Below, one piece after another: positions 11,640-23,400 of a DNA stretch of 64,000 nt. A program made the position numbers and the translations under genes. The stretch's first letter is position 1. Each line of letters begins with the position of its first letter. The stretch lies in NCBI GenBank assembly GCA_964019135.1, contig OZ025248.1, positions 55,855,670 to 55,919,669 on the forward strand, in the 5' to 3' direction. Below the pieces are notes generated by a model. It was not told the DNA's origin. It saw only the letters and a program-made list of their open reading frames with translations, and made no database searches. The DNA is from Arenicola marina. Taxonomy: Eukaryota; Annelida; Polychaeta; Arenicolidae.

Positions 11640-12360
11640 TCTTAACCCTCTGGGAATAGTTCTTTCTGCCCACTGTGCCTGTGTTTCTGCCTGACAGAAA
11701 CTCACACCTGTCCTGGGGAGAGACACGGATGCTTGCCCGGTAGGAGAAACAAAACGTGACGTCCCAACAAGTGTTCTTTCACGCGGTTCCTGGTACGCTG
11801 TTTACATTTCTGCGCGTGACAGGTGGCGCTTTGCACTGTTTCACCCCAGCGAGAGGAAACAGAACTAAACTTGCCAAGCTCCCCGCACGGTGGCGCTACG
11901 CAGGCTCCGCTTTTATAATGGAGCCCTAGCGGAGTGAGTCAAAGGCAGAGAGTGGAGCGGGCGATCTCCGGCAGAGGGCGTTACGCTTACGTGAACCGCG
12001 CTTGTCGAGGGGATCCGATCTGCCGATCCGCAGATCCGACTCCGGACACCCTAAACACCGTGCACATCTGCATTGACTCATTGTCGCTGACTGAACTCAA
12101 ATCAGTTTCTCACAGTACTGTTGAGAATACCTTTTGACAACGGCCTTGCTTTTGCCGCCAACGAAAGAGTTTGTGCCAACTTGAAAATGAAAGGGACCGC
12201 GTGTCACAGGGAGAGGGGGGGGGGGGCAAGAGGTATTTCCGTTCCTCGGGTAAGAGCTTTTCATTTCACCGTGAACTGGGAATGAGGAAAATAAAATGAG
12301 ATATTAGCCGACCGTCGTGAACAATGATTTTCAATAATCGTGAACTGAGAATTTATAAAT
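11640..12360 (+). repeat. Interspersed repeat family, copy 1
   Basis: Segments match the reverse complement of 48845-49335 and of 62790-63230. Shared phrases are GGCAGAGAGTGG, GGAGCCCTAGCGGA and GTGAACTGAGAATTT, plus a GGGAATGAGGAAA block followed by ATAAAATGAGATA. A G run sits at about 12213-12222. The family is not recognised and no coding capacity was seen. Confidence 0.5.
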
Positions 12361-12362
12361 AA

Positions 12363-12700
12363 TCTATACTAATAAAATGAAGCTGTCTGTCCCACTATGC
12401 CGCTACATGCAAGAGCGCAGCCGCCTTGAACCTATATCCAATAGAACCACTGGATGCACTGCTATCGCATATGTCAACACTACCGCTTGGTGCTTATCAC
12501 CTTATCCCGCGCATTCGGGTGATTATCCCGCATGGTGACCATGTCTGCGGCGGGCTACCTGGCTTGGTGCCAACAGTAATAATATCTCCCCCAATGTCTT
12601 ATCGCCCGAACAGTCATCAAAACAAACAAATCCCTACTGTCTCGCGCCCACAACTTCCCATCAGTAGCAAGAGAACAAACTTTGCCTATTTTGATTAATT
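12363..12700 (+). mobile_element. Second Helitron copy, 5' part
   Basis: It begins TCTATACTAATAAAATGAAG after an A at 12362 and aligns with the minus-strand copy at 7983 onward. Shared blocks include GCTTATCACCTTATCCCGCG, GGTGACCATGTCTGCGG, TTATCGCCCGAAC and CACAACTTCCCAT. Similarity fades near 12700. A CTAG followed by A occurs near 13070, but its fit as the 3' end is weak, so the right boundary is open. Confidence 0.6.
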
Positions 12701-13589
12701 TGATCTTTTTGATCTTTGATCCAATTTTACAGTATAGTTAAGCGGTCTACACGTCAATTCTATAGATCCAACCAGGACGCCAAGCAGATTTTATCCTTGG
12801 GCTTTAGTTTTACTGGACTGATATTCGTTTATTATCGTGCTCTAGCCGCAATTTGAGTATTCTGTACTGGATGCACAATTATTGCACAGGGTTTAAATAT
12901 TCTTAACATTTATGTCCCGTTATTCCATAGCTCCCGGTCTCAATTTATGTCAATATAATTATCGATATTATTTCTGCCCAATGTCTACCTTCTGCCTGCT
13001 ACTATTTGACGTATAGAACAAAATACTGTCATACTGTTATTTCTTTCGCTTATTAGTACGAACGCTAGACGTCAGGGGCAGGGTGCACATCCCAGATAGC
13101 ATGACGACATTGATTCAATGTTGAACATCGGGTAGAAACGTCGGCGAACGTCGATAACGTTTATTCAACACAATCTCAATGTCCAAATTTCAACCATCGT
13201 TAATTAACAGCCCTGGGCGCTGACCGATGTGAACATTAATCCAATTTCAACCATACGGTATCCTAATATAAAACGATATAGATCTACCAATGTAGGCAAA
13301 ACAACATTACACGAAGAAGCTTTTCCTGTGACCATGCAACTAAAAATTTATTTGGATTAATTGTAGCGATACCTATGAGGGAATGGCATGGGCGGCACAT
13401 CCCAACCACTGTAAGAATGCTGCCGGTGCCGTTTGCCGACCTGTCACCTTATATACTATCCTTGCTGTCACCTCACTTCCTTACCAGCGTCCCAACTCCG
13501 ACTGCAGCGCCCCCTTGTACTGGAGGGTGCAGCTCTTCTTATTGGAGGTAAATTCCGCCTTTCCGGCTTCTTCATGTTTACTTTCTAAG
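12700..13589. other. Upstream region of VTA1, no gene seen
   Basis: No supported exon before the VTA1 start at 13590. The last 200 bp are more GC-rich and probably include the 5' UTR; an in-frame upstream ATG exists at 13383, but homology favours 13590. No clear core promoter element was identified. Confidence 0.45.
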
Positions 13590-16500
13590 ATGGCAACATC
13601 CCTTCCACCAGTGCCTGCGGCTTTTAAGCCCATTCAACATTACATAAAGACAGCAATTGAACATGACAAGCGGGACCCTGTGGTTGCCTACTATTGTAAG
13701 AATACAGTAGCTGTTAGACAATTAGAAAAATCATGATTTTGGTGATAATGAGTCACCGCCAGTCATCACCTGATCAGAGGGTTTTCATCAAAGACAGGTG
13801 GGGGAATGGGGAGGATAAGGGGGGTCTTGCTCCCAGACCACAAGGAATACCAGCCAAGACCCATGCCACACTACAGATATTGTAGTATTTGTAAAGGCGG
13901 TGTGGGTTCTGCGATAGCTTAGTGGGTTATAAAATAAGAAGTTACTGTCATAAGACAGTTGGCAATTGCCGAATTGGACACCCAGCCTGAAAACAAGACG
14001 TTACTGTTGGATAACAGTTGGTAGTAGATTACAACTATACTGGTCATTTATTACCAACTGTCTTACGACAGTAATATCTTGTTTCCAGGCTATGGCCCAT
14101 ATGGGATACCAAGACCAAGTCATCTATTACCAACTGTCTTATGACAGTAACATCTTGTTTTTAGGCTAAGTTGTTTAGAGCACTCACTCGCATATGTGGC
14201 TGTACCTGTATGATAGCAACCTCCAGCTTTGTTTTGCAGTTTTCAGAACTATTTCATTTAAATGAAATATATTAGATAAATATTCCTTTAGCTATTTCAC
14301 ATCTATTTCTAATGGTCCTTTAGCTACCAGGTATTTTATATCTACATTAATCTCTAGTAGCACCTTTATACTATAGCTAGTTACTATGGTAATATCAAAG
14401 GGTAAATTTTCTACTTACGCATCACAGAACCGGATAAATATGAAACGTTAACATTGGAGTCAAAGTTATAAGTTTACTGTAATGGAATTATCTGGAAGAA
14501 CTTGTTACCAACAGAAAGTAAGTTATGGTAATCACCCAGTCAGTATATGTGATGAATGCATATATCTACATTGGCATGCAGATCTGCTTGTCCTACTTGA
14601 TTTTTTGTTATTATATCTGAGTTATAACTTTTATAATAAAACTGAACCCCAAAAATACTGATAATATTTATCCTACCCATAGGCAGGTTAAGAGTATTTT
14701 GTGAAGAAATTTTCCTTGTTTAAAAAATTCTTAAAACTACCAATAAAATCATAGAAATGCATTTATGCAAATGAAAAAGTACTGATACTAGCCATCACTG
14801 GTCTACCTTATACATTTTATATTTTCAACAGCATGTTATAGGAGATGGTATTTTCTTGCATACAGGTCGCTTGTATGCCCTTCAGCGAGCCATGGAGATT
14901 GACAAAAAATCTCCAGACAGCAGACAATTTCTTGTAGGATTGATGGACCTCCTGGAGACAGTGAGTACTGGGTAGTTATTTCTATTTATAGATACAAATT
15001 GTTGACAATCTAAATTGGCTATTGTCAATATGATATACTATTACTTCTCTATTTTTGCTGGTATCCGTGCTAAATGCATAGGGGTTAAGAAGTCTTTTTT
15101 TTGTCATGCAATGTCGAAGGGTGCAGGCCCCTGTAGTGAGGACTGCTCAATTTTACTTTTTAACCTATTTAAGGACCGTTTGAGAAGGCCAATGAAGTAA
15201 GTATGTTAAAACTTTTTATGTTAATTTCAGACCAAAAACGCAAATGCGGAGAATGAAGCTATTCAGAATGAGGTGGTTGGCCAGGCACATGTGGAACATT
15301 CTGCCCTGCAACTCTTCCTCTATGCAGACAATGAGGACAGAGCTTCTAGATTTGGAAAGTTAGTCTCTTTTTAAATCAGGTTCTTGTCACACATTCCTGT
15401 TCTAGTGTTTTTTTTAATTTATTAATTAGTTTGAATTAAAGTTTTGATAATTTTCCTTCTGTGTTCTTATTAACTTACTCGTCATGATTTGTTCTTGCAT
15501 CAATATCTAGGTCTTTTTTAGTATTACACTGATAAATGCCCCCCCCTCCTACTGAATAGCTGTTTTACAGGGATTTTTTAAAGAAAGCCCATCATTTTCC
15601 CCACAGCTCATTCCACTTACAGCCAACCATGACAAGATTTTACTTTGTTTACAGGAACGTAGTTAAATCCTTCTATACCGCTGGAATGTTGTTTGATGTC
15701 CTGTCGACGTTTGGAGAGCTGTCCGAAGATGTAGGTTCATGATATAATAGCTTGGTTTCAAAATAAATTTTAAACTGTCGTGTGAATAACCATGGTTCCA
15801 ATTATCATCAATGATGCTGTCAACATCGATGGAACCAATTGATTATTTCATGTGATATTTTAAAGACCTATTCATTTTGTTGGCTGATAGAAAAACTTAA
15901 GATAATCACCTAACGTTTTTTTGCCAGATACTGAAAAACAGGAAGTATGCCAAGTGGAAGGCAGCTTATATTCATAATTGTCTAAAGAATGGAGAGACAC
16001 CACAACCCGGTCCGTTAGGAGGCGAGGACGATGAATTTGGAGGTACATGTACTTATATGCTATCGGTCGCCATTTTGTAAGAAACTAACGCGATTGTCAG
16101 ATTTTCATATGGATGTTTGGTTAGGGGATCATTTTACTGAAATATTCTTGAAGTCTGAGACGCAGAATCATCTGCAATCCAGCGGCCACTAAACATGCCT
16201 AAAACGTTTGGCCAATGTTTTTAGTTGTATTCATTGTTATTTGGTTTTACCACTGCTACAGGTTTGCTGCGGCAAATAAGCTTAACATGCAATTCGTTCC
16301 GGATGCATTCATTTTGCATCCATTTTGAAACCACAGAATTTCGATCTATTTGAATATGTGACAAAATGTCCTTTCGCTACACAGATTTTGGAGAAGACAT
16401 GGGAGGAGCTACTGGAGGCTTAGGCATGCCGCCGGGTGCTACGGGGGGACTCCAAAACCCCTACCAACCACCTTCGCAACACACGATACCGTCGCCTTCC

Positions 16501-17144
16501 TACCCACAGCCACATGCACCACCCACAACTCCTGCAGATTTCCCTGCTGGGGGCGCTGTGCCCCAACACAACCCCCGACCGGCTGCCCCAGCAGCGCCGC
16601 CTGCAGCATCGTGGCAGGCCCCAGCTAACACAGGTAATTAATGCCCAGCGCGTAGATTATGGTCTTGTTATATAGTCTGGTAGATTCAACTTTTGTCTAA
16701 AACCATTCGCTGATTAGTATTAATGTGTGTCTTTATATGGCCCCAAGACTATCAAAAAGCGATGAAGTTTTATAAAATACGCCGGGAGTGCTTTGCAGTA
16801 TGGATGGTCTTGTGATATAATGTTGGGTAGATTCTTGTCTTGTGATATAGTTGGGTAGATTCTTGTCTTGTGATATAGTGTTGGTTAGATTCTTGTTTTG
16901 TGATATATAGTTGGGTAGATTCCTGTTTGTTATATAGTTGGTACACTTAACTTTTGTCTGAAACCACGCGCTAATTATTATTAATGTTTTTTTAGATGGT
17001 GTCAATCTTGGGCCTCAGGACTATCAAAAAGCGATGAAGTTTTGTAAATACGCCGGGAGTGCTTTGCAGTATGAGGACCCTAAAACGGCCATCGAGAACC
17101 TCACCAAGGCCCTTAAACTGCTAACCACCGGCAACGAAAACTGA
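13590..17144 (+). CDS. VTA1: VTA1, vesicle trafficking regulator (ESCRT-III/Vps4 cofactor), complete, 7 exons
   Basis: Exons: 13590-13695, 14866-14960, 15231-15358, 15655-15730, 15928-16042, 16385-16633, 16996-17144. All introns are GT-AG and phases agree, giving 305 residues (human is 307). The protein starts MATSLPPVPAAFKPIQHYIK, close to the human start. It contains EHDKRDPVVAYYCRLYA, LQLFLYADNEDRASRFGK and KYAKWKAAYIHNCLKNGE (N-terminal MIT-like Vta1 domain), a Pro/Gly-rich linker in exon 6, and a C-terminal helical pair AMKFCKYAGSALQYED...LTKALKLLTTG, the Vps4-binding region. VTA1 promotes assembly and ATPase activity of Vps4, which recycles ESCRT-III during multivesicular body formation in the cytosol and at endosomes. 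The start was chosen by homology although the frame is open upstream. The conserved ends and correct length make the identity secure. Confidence 0.96.
13935..14170. repeat. Inverted-repeat MITE-like element in VTA1 intron 1
   Basis: The left side reads GCCTGAAAACAAGACGTTAC (from about 13987) and the right side is its near reverse complement, GTAACATCTTGTTTTTAGGC (to about 14166). Inside are several hairpins of the type CCAACTGTCTTATGACAGT. A related copy lies at 25437-25522. No coding capacity. Confidence 0.65.
16660..16805 (+). pseudogene. Partial duplicate of VTA1 exon 7 and its 5' intron flank
   Basis: GACTATCAAAAAGCGATGAA and TACGCCGGGAGTGCTTTGCA at about 16745-16800 repeat the start of true exon 7 (about 17020-17070) almost exactly. 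The upstream intronic sequence (CAACTTTTGTCTAAAACCA versus TAACTTTTGTCTGAAACCA) is duplicated too. This copy has one extra base (TTTTATAAAATACG versus TTTTGTAAATACG), lacks the tttttttag acceptor and breaks off after TATGGA. It is therefore a non-functional segment copy, not an alternative exon. Confidence 0.85.
16800..16935. repeat. Short tandem repeat in VTA1 intron 6
   Basis: The phrase TTGTGATATAG...TTGGGTAGATTCTTG recurs four to five times with period about 27-35 bp. It lies between the duplicated exon-7 fragment and the true exon 7 and probably arose with that duplication. Confidence 0.75.
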
Positions 17145-17784
17145 CTCTCACCATGCTGCAGTGGCCGACAGTCGTATCAGATTATCTGCTAATGTTTGTA
17201 CAGAATCATTGGAAGGAGATTTCATATAAGGCTAATGTTTATACCGGTCCAAAATCACTTCAGTGGAAAAAAAAGGGAGCAAAAAGGGATTTACAATTTT
17301 TGCAATCAAACAGAGGCGATCCAGCTTAACAATTGAGGAATGAAGGTACAGGCGTTAATTAGTCTTTATTACAACAAATAAACAGTCGACAAGGACTATT
17401 TTCTTTTTCAAATCACGGACGTTTAATGGGGTCCTCGTAGAGCTTCGGAAGAATATATGCATTGAAGGATCATTGAATTCTCTAGAAACTTGTAAAACTC
17501 ATTCAATGTTTATAAACATTAGGGATGATATGATGTAATATATGAAACTGTACGTTGTGAATAGTTTTTGAAGGATATCTAGAAATAAGGCTTTTGTCTT
17601 CAAAATTGTATCAGTGTTTGTTGGAAGGTATGGAACTGAGGAGCCGATTTATTGGGCTTAGATATTTGAGTAATAGGAATGTCTATGTATTCTTCATTTC
17701 TGTTGGATTTGGAAAGTCGTGTAATGCGAAGTTGTGTGTTAAATATTAATGTATTATATACCCCCAAAATGATTGCAAGATCTT

Positions 17785-17790
17785 AATAAA
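17785..17790 (+). terminator. Polyadenylation signal of VTA1
   Basis: AATAAA lies about 640 bp after the stop. A second AATAAA at 17377-17382 may be an alternative proximal site. There is no other gene between the stop and this signal. Confidence 0.55.
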
Positions 17791-20467
17791 CGGAATTTTA
17801 TCTAGATCCTTTCCATATCAGAATCTGGCATACGGTATGAAATATCCCACCATTCTGAAATTTCATGCCAGGCCAGCCGTCGCGCCGGAGTTCCGTTTAG
17901 GTAGTCTCTCTGCCTCACATCAAATGTAACCATAATTCATACGCGAAAGTTAAAAATGAATCGAAGACACAAGTCGAAGTTTGAAATCCAAACACCATTT
18001 GTAGCATGTACTGTGCTTTTGTGCCGTATTGGACGAATTTCTTCGATTTTGATTAATTAGAGGCCATAATTACTTTTGAACTATATTGTCGAGTTCGACT
18101 GAGATCAAAGGCTTCAAGCGCTATGACATCTTGGCCCCGTTGTTTTTTTGAAATATCTTTTCGCTTAAGTCCGCCATTGTCATCGCACAACGGAATATCT
18201 CTAAGAGAAGAGCGAATTCGTTTATTCTAAACAGGTTTAAGTTTACATAAAACGTGAACCTGATATAGCGCGTTTTTTATTCTCAACATATGGGAAACCT
18301 CAACCCCTTTTCTACACTTAGTTCAGCCTTTTGGTTTACAAGATGACGTCAACATATTCAGCAGAAACCTCAACAAAATTACAAACGCGTTTCTTTATCC
18401 TAAACAGGTTTACATGGAAGAGCTGAGAATAAACAAACGCCCTTTACAGGTCAATTTTGCATTGATAAACAAACCTCAAAAACCACCCGTGACCCCTATT
18501 CTTGATACTCCTCGCTGACGTCATAGGACATGGATTGCGATCTTGAAAAAATTATCGCGTCATCCACGAAGAAATCACTTTTGTTCTAAAAATGTACGTC
18601 GCGTTCCATAACTGCTTCGCGACGAGAAGAGCTTGGACAACGGTACACAACTTGCAGGCGACTGGTTTTTGTCTAGGAAGTGAGGATTTGTTGAAGTATA
18701 TATCCTACACGTTGGACAGATTCCAGACGTGTTCAGACGTATAGGATATCCAACGCACAGGCCAGCTTTCACCAAGGACCTGCTTTTCTGAGGCTGTAAA
18801 TCTCTGCAGTCGCAATCGATGAAAAAGAAGGAACTGAACTGTTGGGGGTTTTAGGCCGCTTGTAACATTTCATAACATAATTTTGGCTGGCCTCCAGGCC
18901 TGGTACAACTGGAAACACACAGACCAATTTTTGCATTAAAGGGGGAATAAACCCTCCTGCCTTCTCTTTCTGAATGCAGCGAGGATAAATTTATTTAGTC
19001 CATATGACGTCTTCTTGTATCACTACTCATCAATTGTGCAAATCTTTCTATGTAAAAGCTACCACCAGGTTTAGATAAATGCTTATGCATGGCAGCCTGC
19101 ATAGCGAAAACTTTGTCTGTAGTCGAGCGTCCTGAAACCAGCTCAGTACCTTCATAAATACGTTACAGGCGGTCGATAATAATTACTCATATCATTTCGT
19201 ATCATTACTCTGTCAGGCATGGGGTGATTACATTGTAAATGTAATCGATTACGATTACTTGGAAATTTGAAAGTAATCGATTACGATTACTTGGAAATTT
19301 GAAAGTAATCGATTACGATTACATTAAAAGTAATCATGATTGTAATCATGATTACTTTCTATGTGTTTTCATAATTAAGCTCTGAGATGGACCGGCTTCA
19401 AGTAGCTATTTCAACACACAGTGAATATGTGTGTTGAAATATAAATATATATAGCGCATGTATGAATATAAGAGCAAAACCACACATATTTGGCTGGAAC
19501 GAGTTCAGAGGCACCCTGTAGCTTTCAGCATTATCATGCGAGCCTTTCTTAACCACTGGACAAACAATCGCGTCATTACACTCCTGTGGATAGTCACCGT
19601 ATGTCCAGATATAATTAATAATACAAGCTTCGATTCCTGAATAGCGGCTTGCCACTAATATTTGTACCAAACAATTTTCTTGAAAAGATATAACATGGGT
19701 TTGTTTGGGGTTATTTATATAACACTATATACACAACAAGTCCCATGCTGTAAGACGTAAGTCTTTGTAAAATGCAAAATTACAGCGAATATCAGACATC
19801 AAAGACTCCTTCAAAGCAGAATGAACGCTGTCGCTAGCTTTAAGCTTGTTTTTGCGTACAAATTATAGAAAACTTAGAATGGGTTTTAATGTTTACTGTT
19901 TTACTGTAGGAAATAAAACAATTGTGTACATCGACATCATAATGAATGACAGATAAGAAGCAAGTACTACATTTTCAACAGGACTAGAAATGTCGGTTTT
20001 GTGCCGCTTCTGTAGACGGCTAAACCGAGCCAAGACATCTTCCGGGACAATGAAATGCGATTGGATGAAACTTGTCCCAGAAGCAGGTACCAGGGGTCGG
20101 AATCACGACCTGTTGGTCTGCAGCTCAGCCTGCTTACCAACGGACCTTAAGAGGCTCCCGCTATATAACAAGATAATTTATGCAATAAATACTTCACTCT
20201 GTGCTCCAAGTATATAGGTTGTACCCGTGATCGACATATATGTTAAGTAAAACGTCTCACGTGAACCAAAACATCAAAGACAGAAATCTGTTACATAATA
20301 GTTGGACCGGATACAAACGAAGATGCGTCAGCGCAGAGATCAACATCATGTCAGCTATTGATGCGATTATATACCGCAACACTCTCAATATTAACGGTTG
20401 GCAGAGACTATCACGAGTCCTATCACGAGTCCAATCAATTATTGCCAGTATGATATTCGGGGTCTGT
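17791..20467. other. VTA1 to galactosyltransferase intergenic region
   Basis: No supported gene. About 17915-18035 resembles 55560-55700 (GCGAAA...TTGAAAATGAAT...CGAAGACA), an old interspersed repeat. Short open frames at 19990-20217 and 20240-20494 show no family resemblance or splice logic. This is the 3' flank of the minus-strand galactosyltransferase; I saw no clear AATAAA for it. Confidence 0.5.
19225..19365. repeat. Short tandem repeat of TAATCGATTACGATTAC units
   Basis: About three copies of a roughly 31-bp unit (GTAATCGATTACGATTAC followed by TTGGAAATTTGAAA), then degenerate TAATCATGATTGTAATCATG. The units contain the ATCGAT and ATCATGAT palindromes. Confidence 0.85.
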
Positions 20468-23400
20468 TCAGATGCCAAGAAACATCGGTGTTAAAAAGTC
20501 CAATATTTTCTTCCAAGCATTCTCACTCCACGTTTTTCTCTGCTCGGCTGGTACAGTCGGTGGCGAGCCAACGTTCACTGAGATATTGGTGTACAGCGCA
20601 TGCGCAGTGACCGATAATACCCTGGCGCCGGTTGCCGACAACGAGTTCAGACCGTCAACAGAATGTTCCCTCGCGTGGTCTCTCAGCAGCTGCATCCTGA
20701 AATCATAAAGAAAAGAGAGCATGCATTAGAATTTGGGTCATATCCCTTACGAAAATAAAAAGTTAGCTTTTAGTTGCATTGTAGGAAGTCCTCAGCAGAA
20801 AACTAACTGAACAGCTATTTTTCCACTAGAATTTATCATGCAAATGAGTTAGTCTTCAGTTCATTAGCTGGGCAATAACTGAATTCTAACTAACTTTCAA
20901 CTGGAAACTAACTCCAGTAGTACAGTTGAAATTCGTATCTCTTTTTCGTACGTGATTGGCTACACCAGGCCACATGTGAACAGAAGCTACGACATTATCT
21001 TTTATTTTACTGACACGATGTTCCGCAATGATAGGTAGGTGCGCAGTTGATCGGGTATAAAACCAGGACGTAACTTGTAATCACTAATCAATGTATCAGA
21101 GTGCTTTGAGGTTGTGGTAGTTTCACGACTATGTAACAAATCCAGATTATTAGGCTGAACGATATGTCTTGATACATTACTTTACCTGTTGTCGGCCCCT
21201 TTTCTCTTGGTGTGAAAGACCATCTTGTACTTCCCGACGTGGTTGCTGGGCTGAGTGATGTTAAAACCGCTGTGACCCAAACTAATAATTAAAAAAGAAT
21301 GAGAAGTACTAGCAAAACACTACGAACAATAAACCCACCTGTCCGCATTCAAGCCATATCTCCTATGTTGCCTTGAGGAAAGTCCTTGCGATATATATTG
21401 TGGAGATCCCAGATGTGGGCCCTGGCAAGGGAGGGGGGTGGAGTGGACTACTAGGCCTCTCAGGTTACGCGCGGTCAGTCCAGCCCATAGAGCACGTGCG
21501 TGCGGGCTGGGTGATGGATCAAGGTCGTGGCTCTCCAGAGTTGGGGAGCAGCGAATGTAGGTCAGGGCTGCTCTACAGTGATTGTAGAGCTGGCTTCTCT
21601 ACAGTAGCTGTAGAGCTGGCTTCTCTACAGTAGCTGTAGAGCTGGATGCTGCTCTACAGTAAGTGTAGAGCTGGCCTTAGCGAGTGAGAACCCCCGTATA
21701 TATAAAGAGGAGAACCAGGAAGACAAGACCAGACCATCAAGGCCACCTTGAGAGACCCGAGAGACAACACCCACATCAACGGATATATGTCATTCCGCTA
21801 CGTAGAATTAAATAAAGAACCAAAATGTGGAAATACTTCGTCAGTTATTTACTTCCAGTGTAAATGCTCGGCAGGAACGCAACAATATCAATTTCAAGTT
21901 CCACACAGTTCCGCGTCGACAGAGCACAGCTTTATAGGTCTGACCAGACCATGTACGTGTAGTACCGCTAACAGACTAAACTCATGAAAGGCGGATGGCC
22001 AGCGATATTCAGACCTCATATCACAAGGCTTGTATGTAGTTTATTTCCTCCACTTATCCCGAAAATAATAATAATGTTGACTTAATCAGATTTCTTGGAG
22101 GTCGATCAGAGTTCATTACGTCTATATGATGGCTATGGGGTTTTGTTACCGTAGAGCCATGTTGTCGTCCTCTCCACCCCAGCCCCAGAAGATGTTGGAG
22201 TAGCCGTTGGCAGCTTCAAAGTGTCGAGGCTGCAGGGCCAGCACGCCACCAACAAGCTTAGAGTACATCAGCCTGCAGAAACAGAACGGCGGCTCACTAT
22301 ATGGCACCTCCTTTACGTTCAGTATTGTCACCACGTGTCATGGAACAAAACAAGTCAATATCGAGGTTAATTGTCTGGGCTTAATTAGCGGACCCAAATA
22401 ATAGTCACCGATCATAGTCATCGTGCGCCTCTATTGGATCTTATCGGTTAAAAGCTTTTCACAAACGTCCTTAAATATTATCGCAAAATCATTCCAGGAC
22501 TTCCTTAAAATATTGGATGGTTGCCTAAGTAAGATAATGTACCTTCTGTAGGTCATATCGCAACAATTGAAAGGATCAAGGTAGGAAGGATCCAGGTCTC
22601 CGGGAGTAACACAATAATCTTTGTGAACAAAGACTGATATCATAGACAATATTACATATTAGGCCACTGGGACCGCACTAACGTGTATCTCATCTCATTG
22701 ACGCCCGGCGACATATGCAGTGGCTGCATTCCACACATGTAGAGGTTGAAATCACTTTCTGGGATCATATCCACATCGTGAAAAATGACACAGTCCCAGG
22801 CCTGCATCTTAAGGGCCTCTCGATAGGCTGTGTTCATCAGGCGCCCTTTGTTAAACACGCCATCGTTTGCCTGAGGGACACAGGGAGAAAAGGACTCAAA
22901 TCAGATATCGCTGCATGGTTTCTTCCGAGGAGTGAATGAACAGTAGTTAAAAATAATGCCACGGTATATCTGGAACTTTCGCTAATGTAAATTCAAGGTG
23001 AGAAATGTCAATCCAGCGAACTGTGGCTTTCGTTATTCATGCAATCATAAAAGCGGGGAAGTATTATGGTTTTGAATTAAAAGCCGGCGTATCGTGTCTT
23101 TGTCTCGCTGCGCTGCGCTGCGCTGTGAAGACACGTGCTTTTGTTTACAGTGCGGATCTCCAGTCTGGCCCAGGCGCTGCTCAGGTATCGCGCTTGCTTA
23201 ACTATAAAAAGCAACAGCTACCTTCTGGTAAACTTGTTAGCATTAAGTATCTCTTTGTACGCTCTATTACATCACTTCTACCGTCACACACTCATGCTTA
23301 TAGTTTCACCAACGATGTCAGTGTATAAAATTCGATTGCCATAAGGAAATGCAATTCCTTATCATCCAAGTGTTATTTTACGGGCTGCCAAAATGCATGG

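Noticed and set aside
11333-11645. Overlapping 79-99-codon frames on both strands
   Set aside because: No recognisable domain; the area overlaps pieces of interspersed repeats (GTGAGTCTACGGCATTTATG).
16737-16800. Alternative VTA1 exon
   Set aside because: No acceptor AG precedes it at the matching position and the frame is shifted by one base; it is a duplicated fragment.
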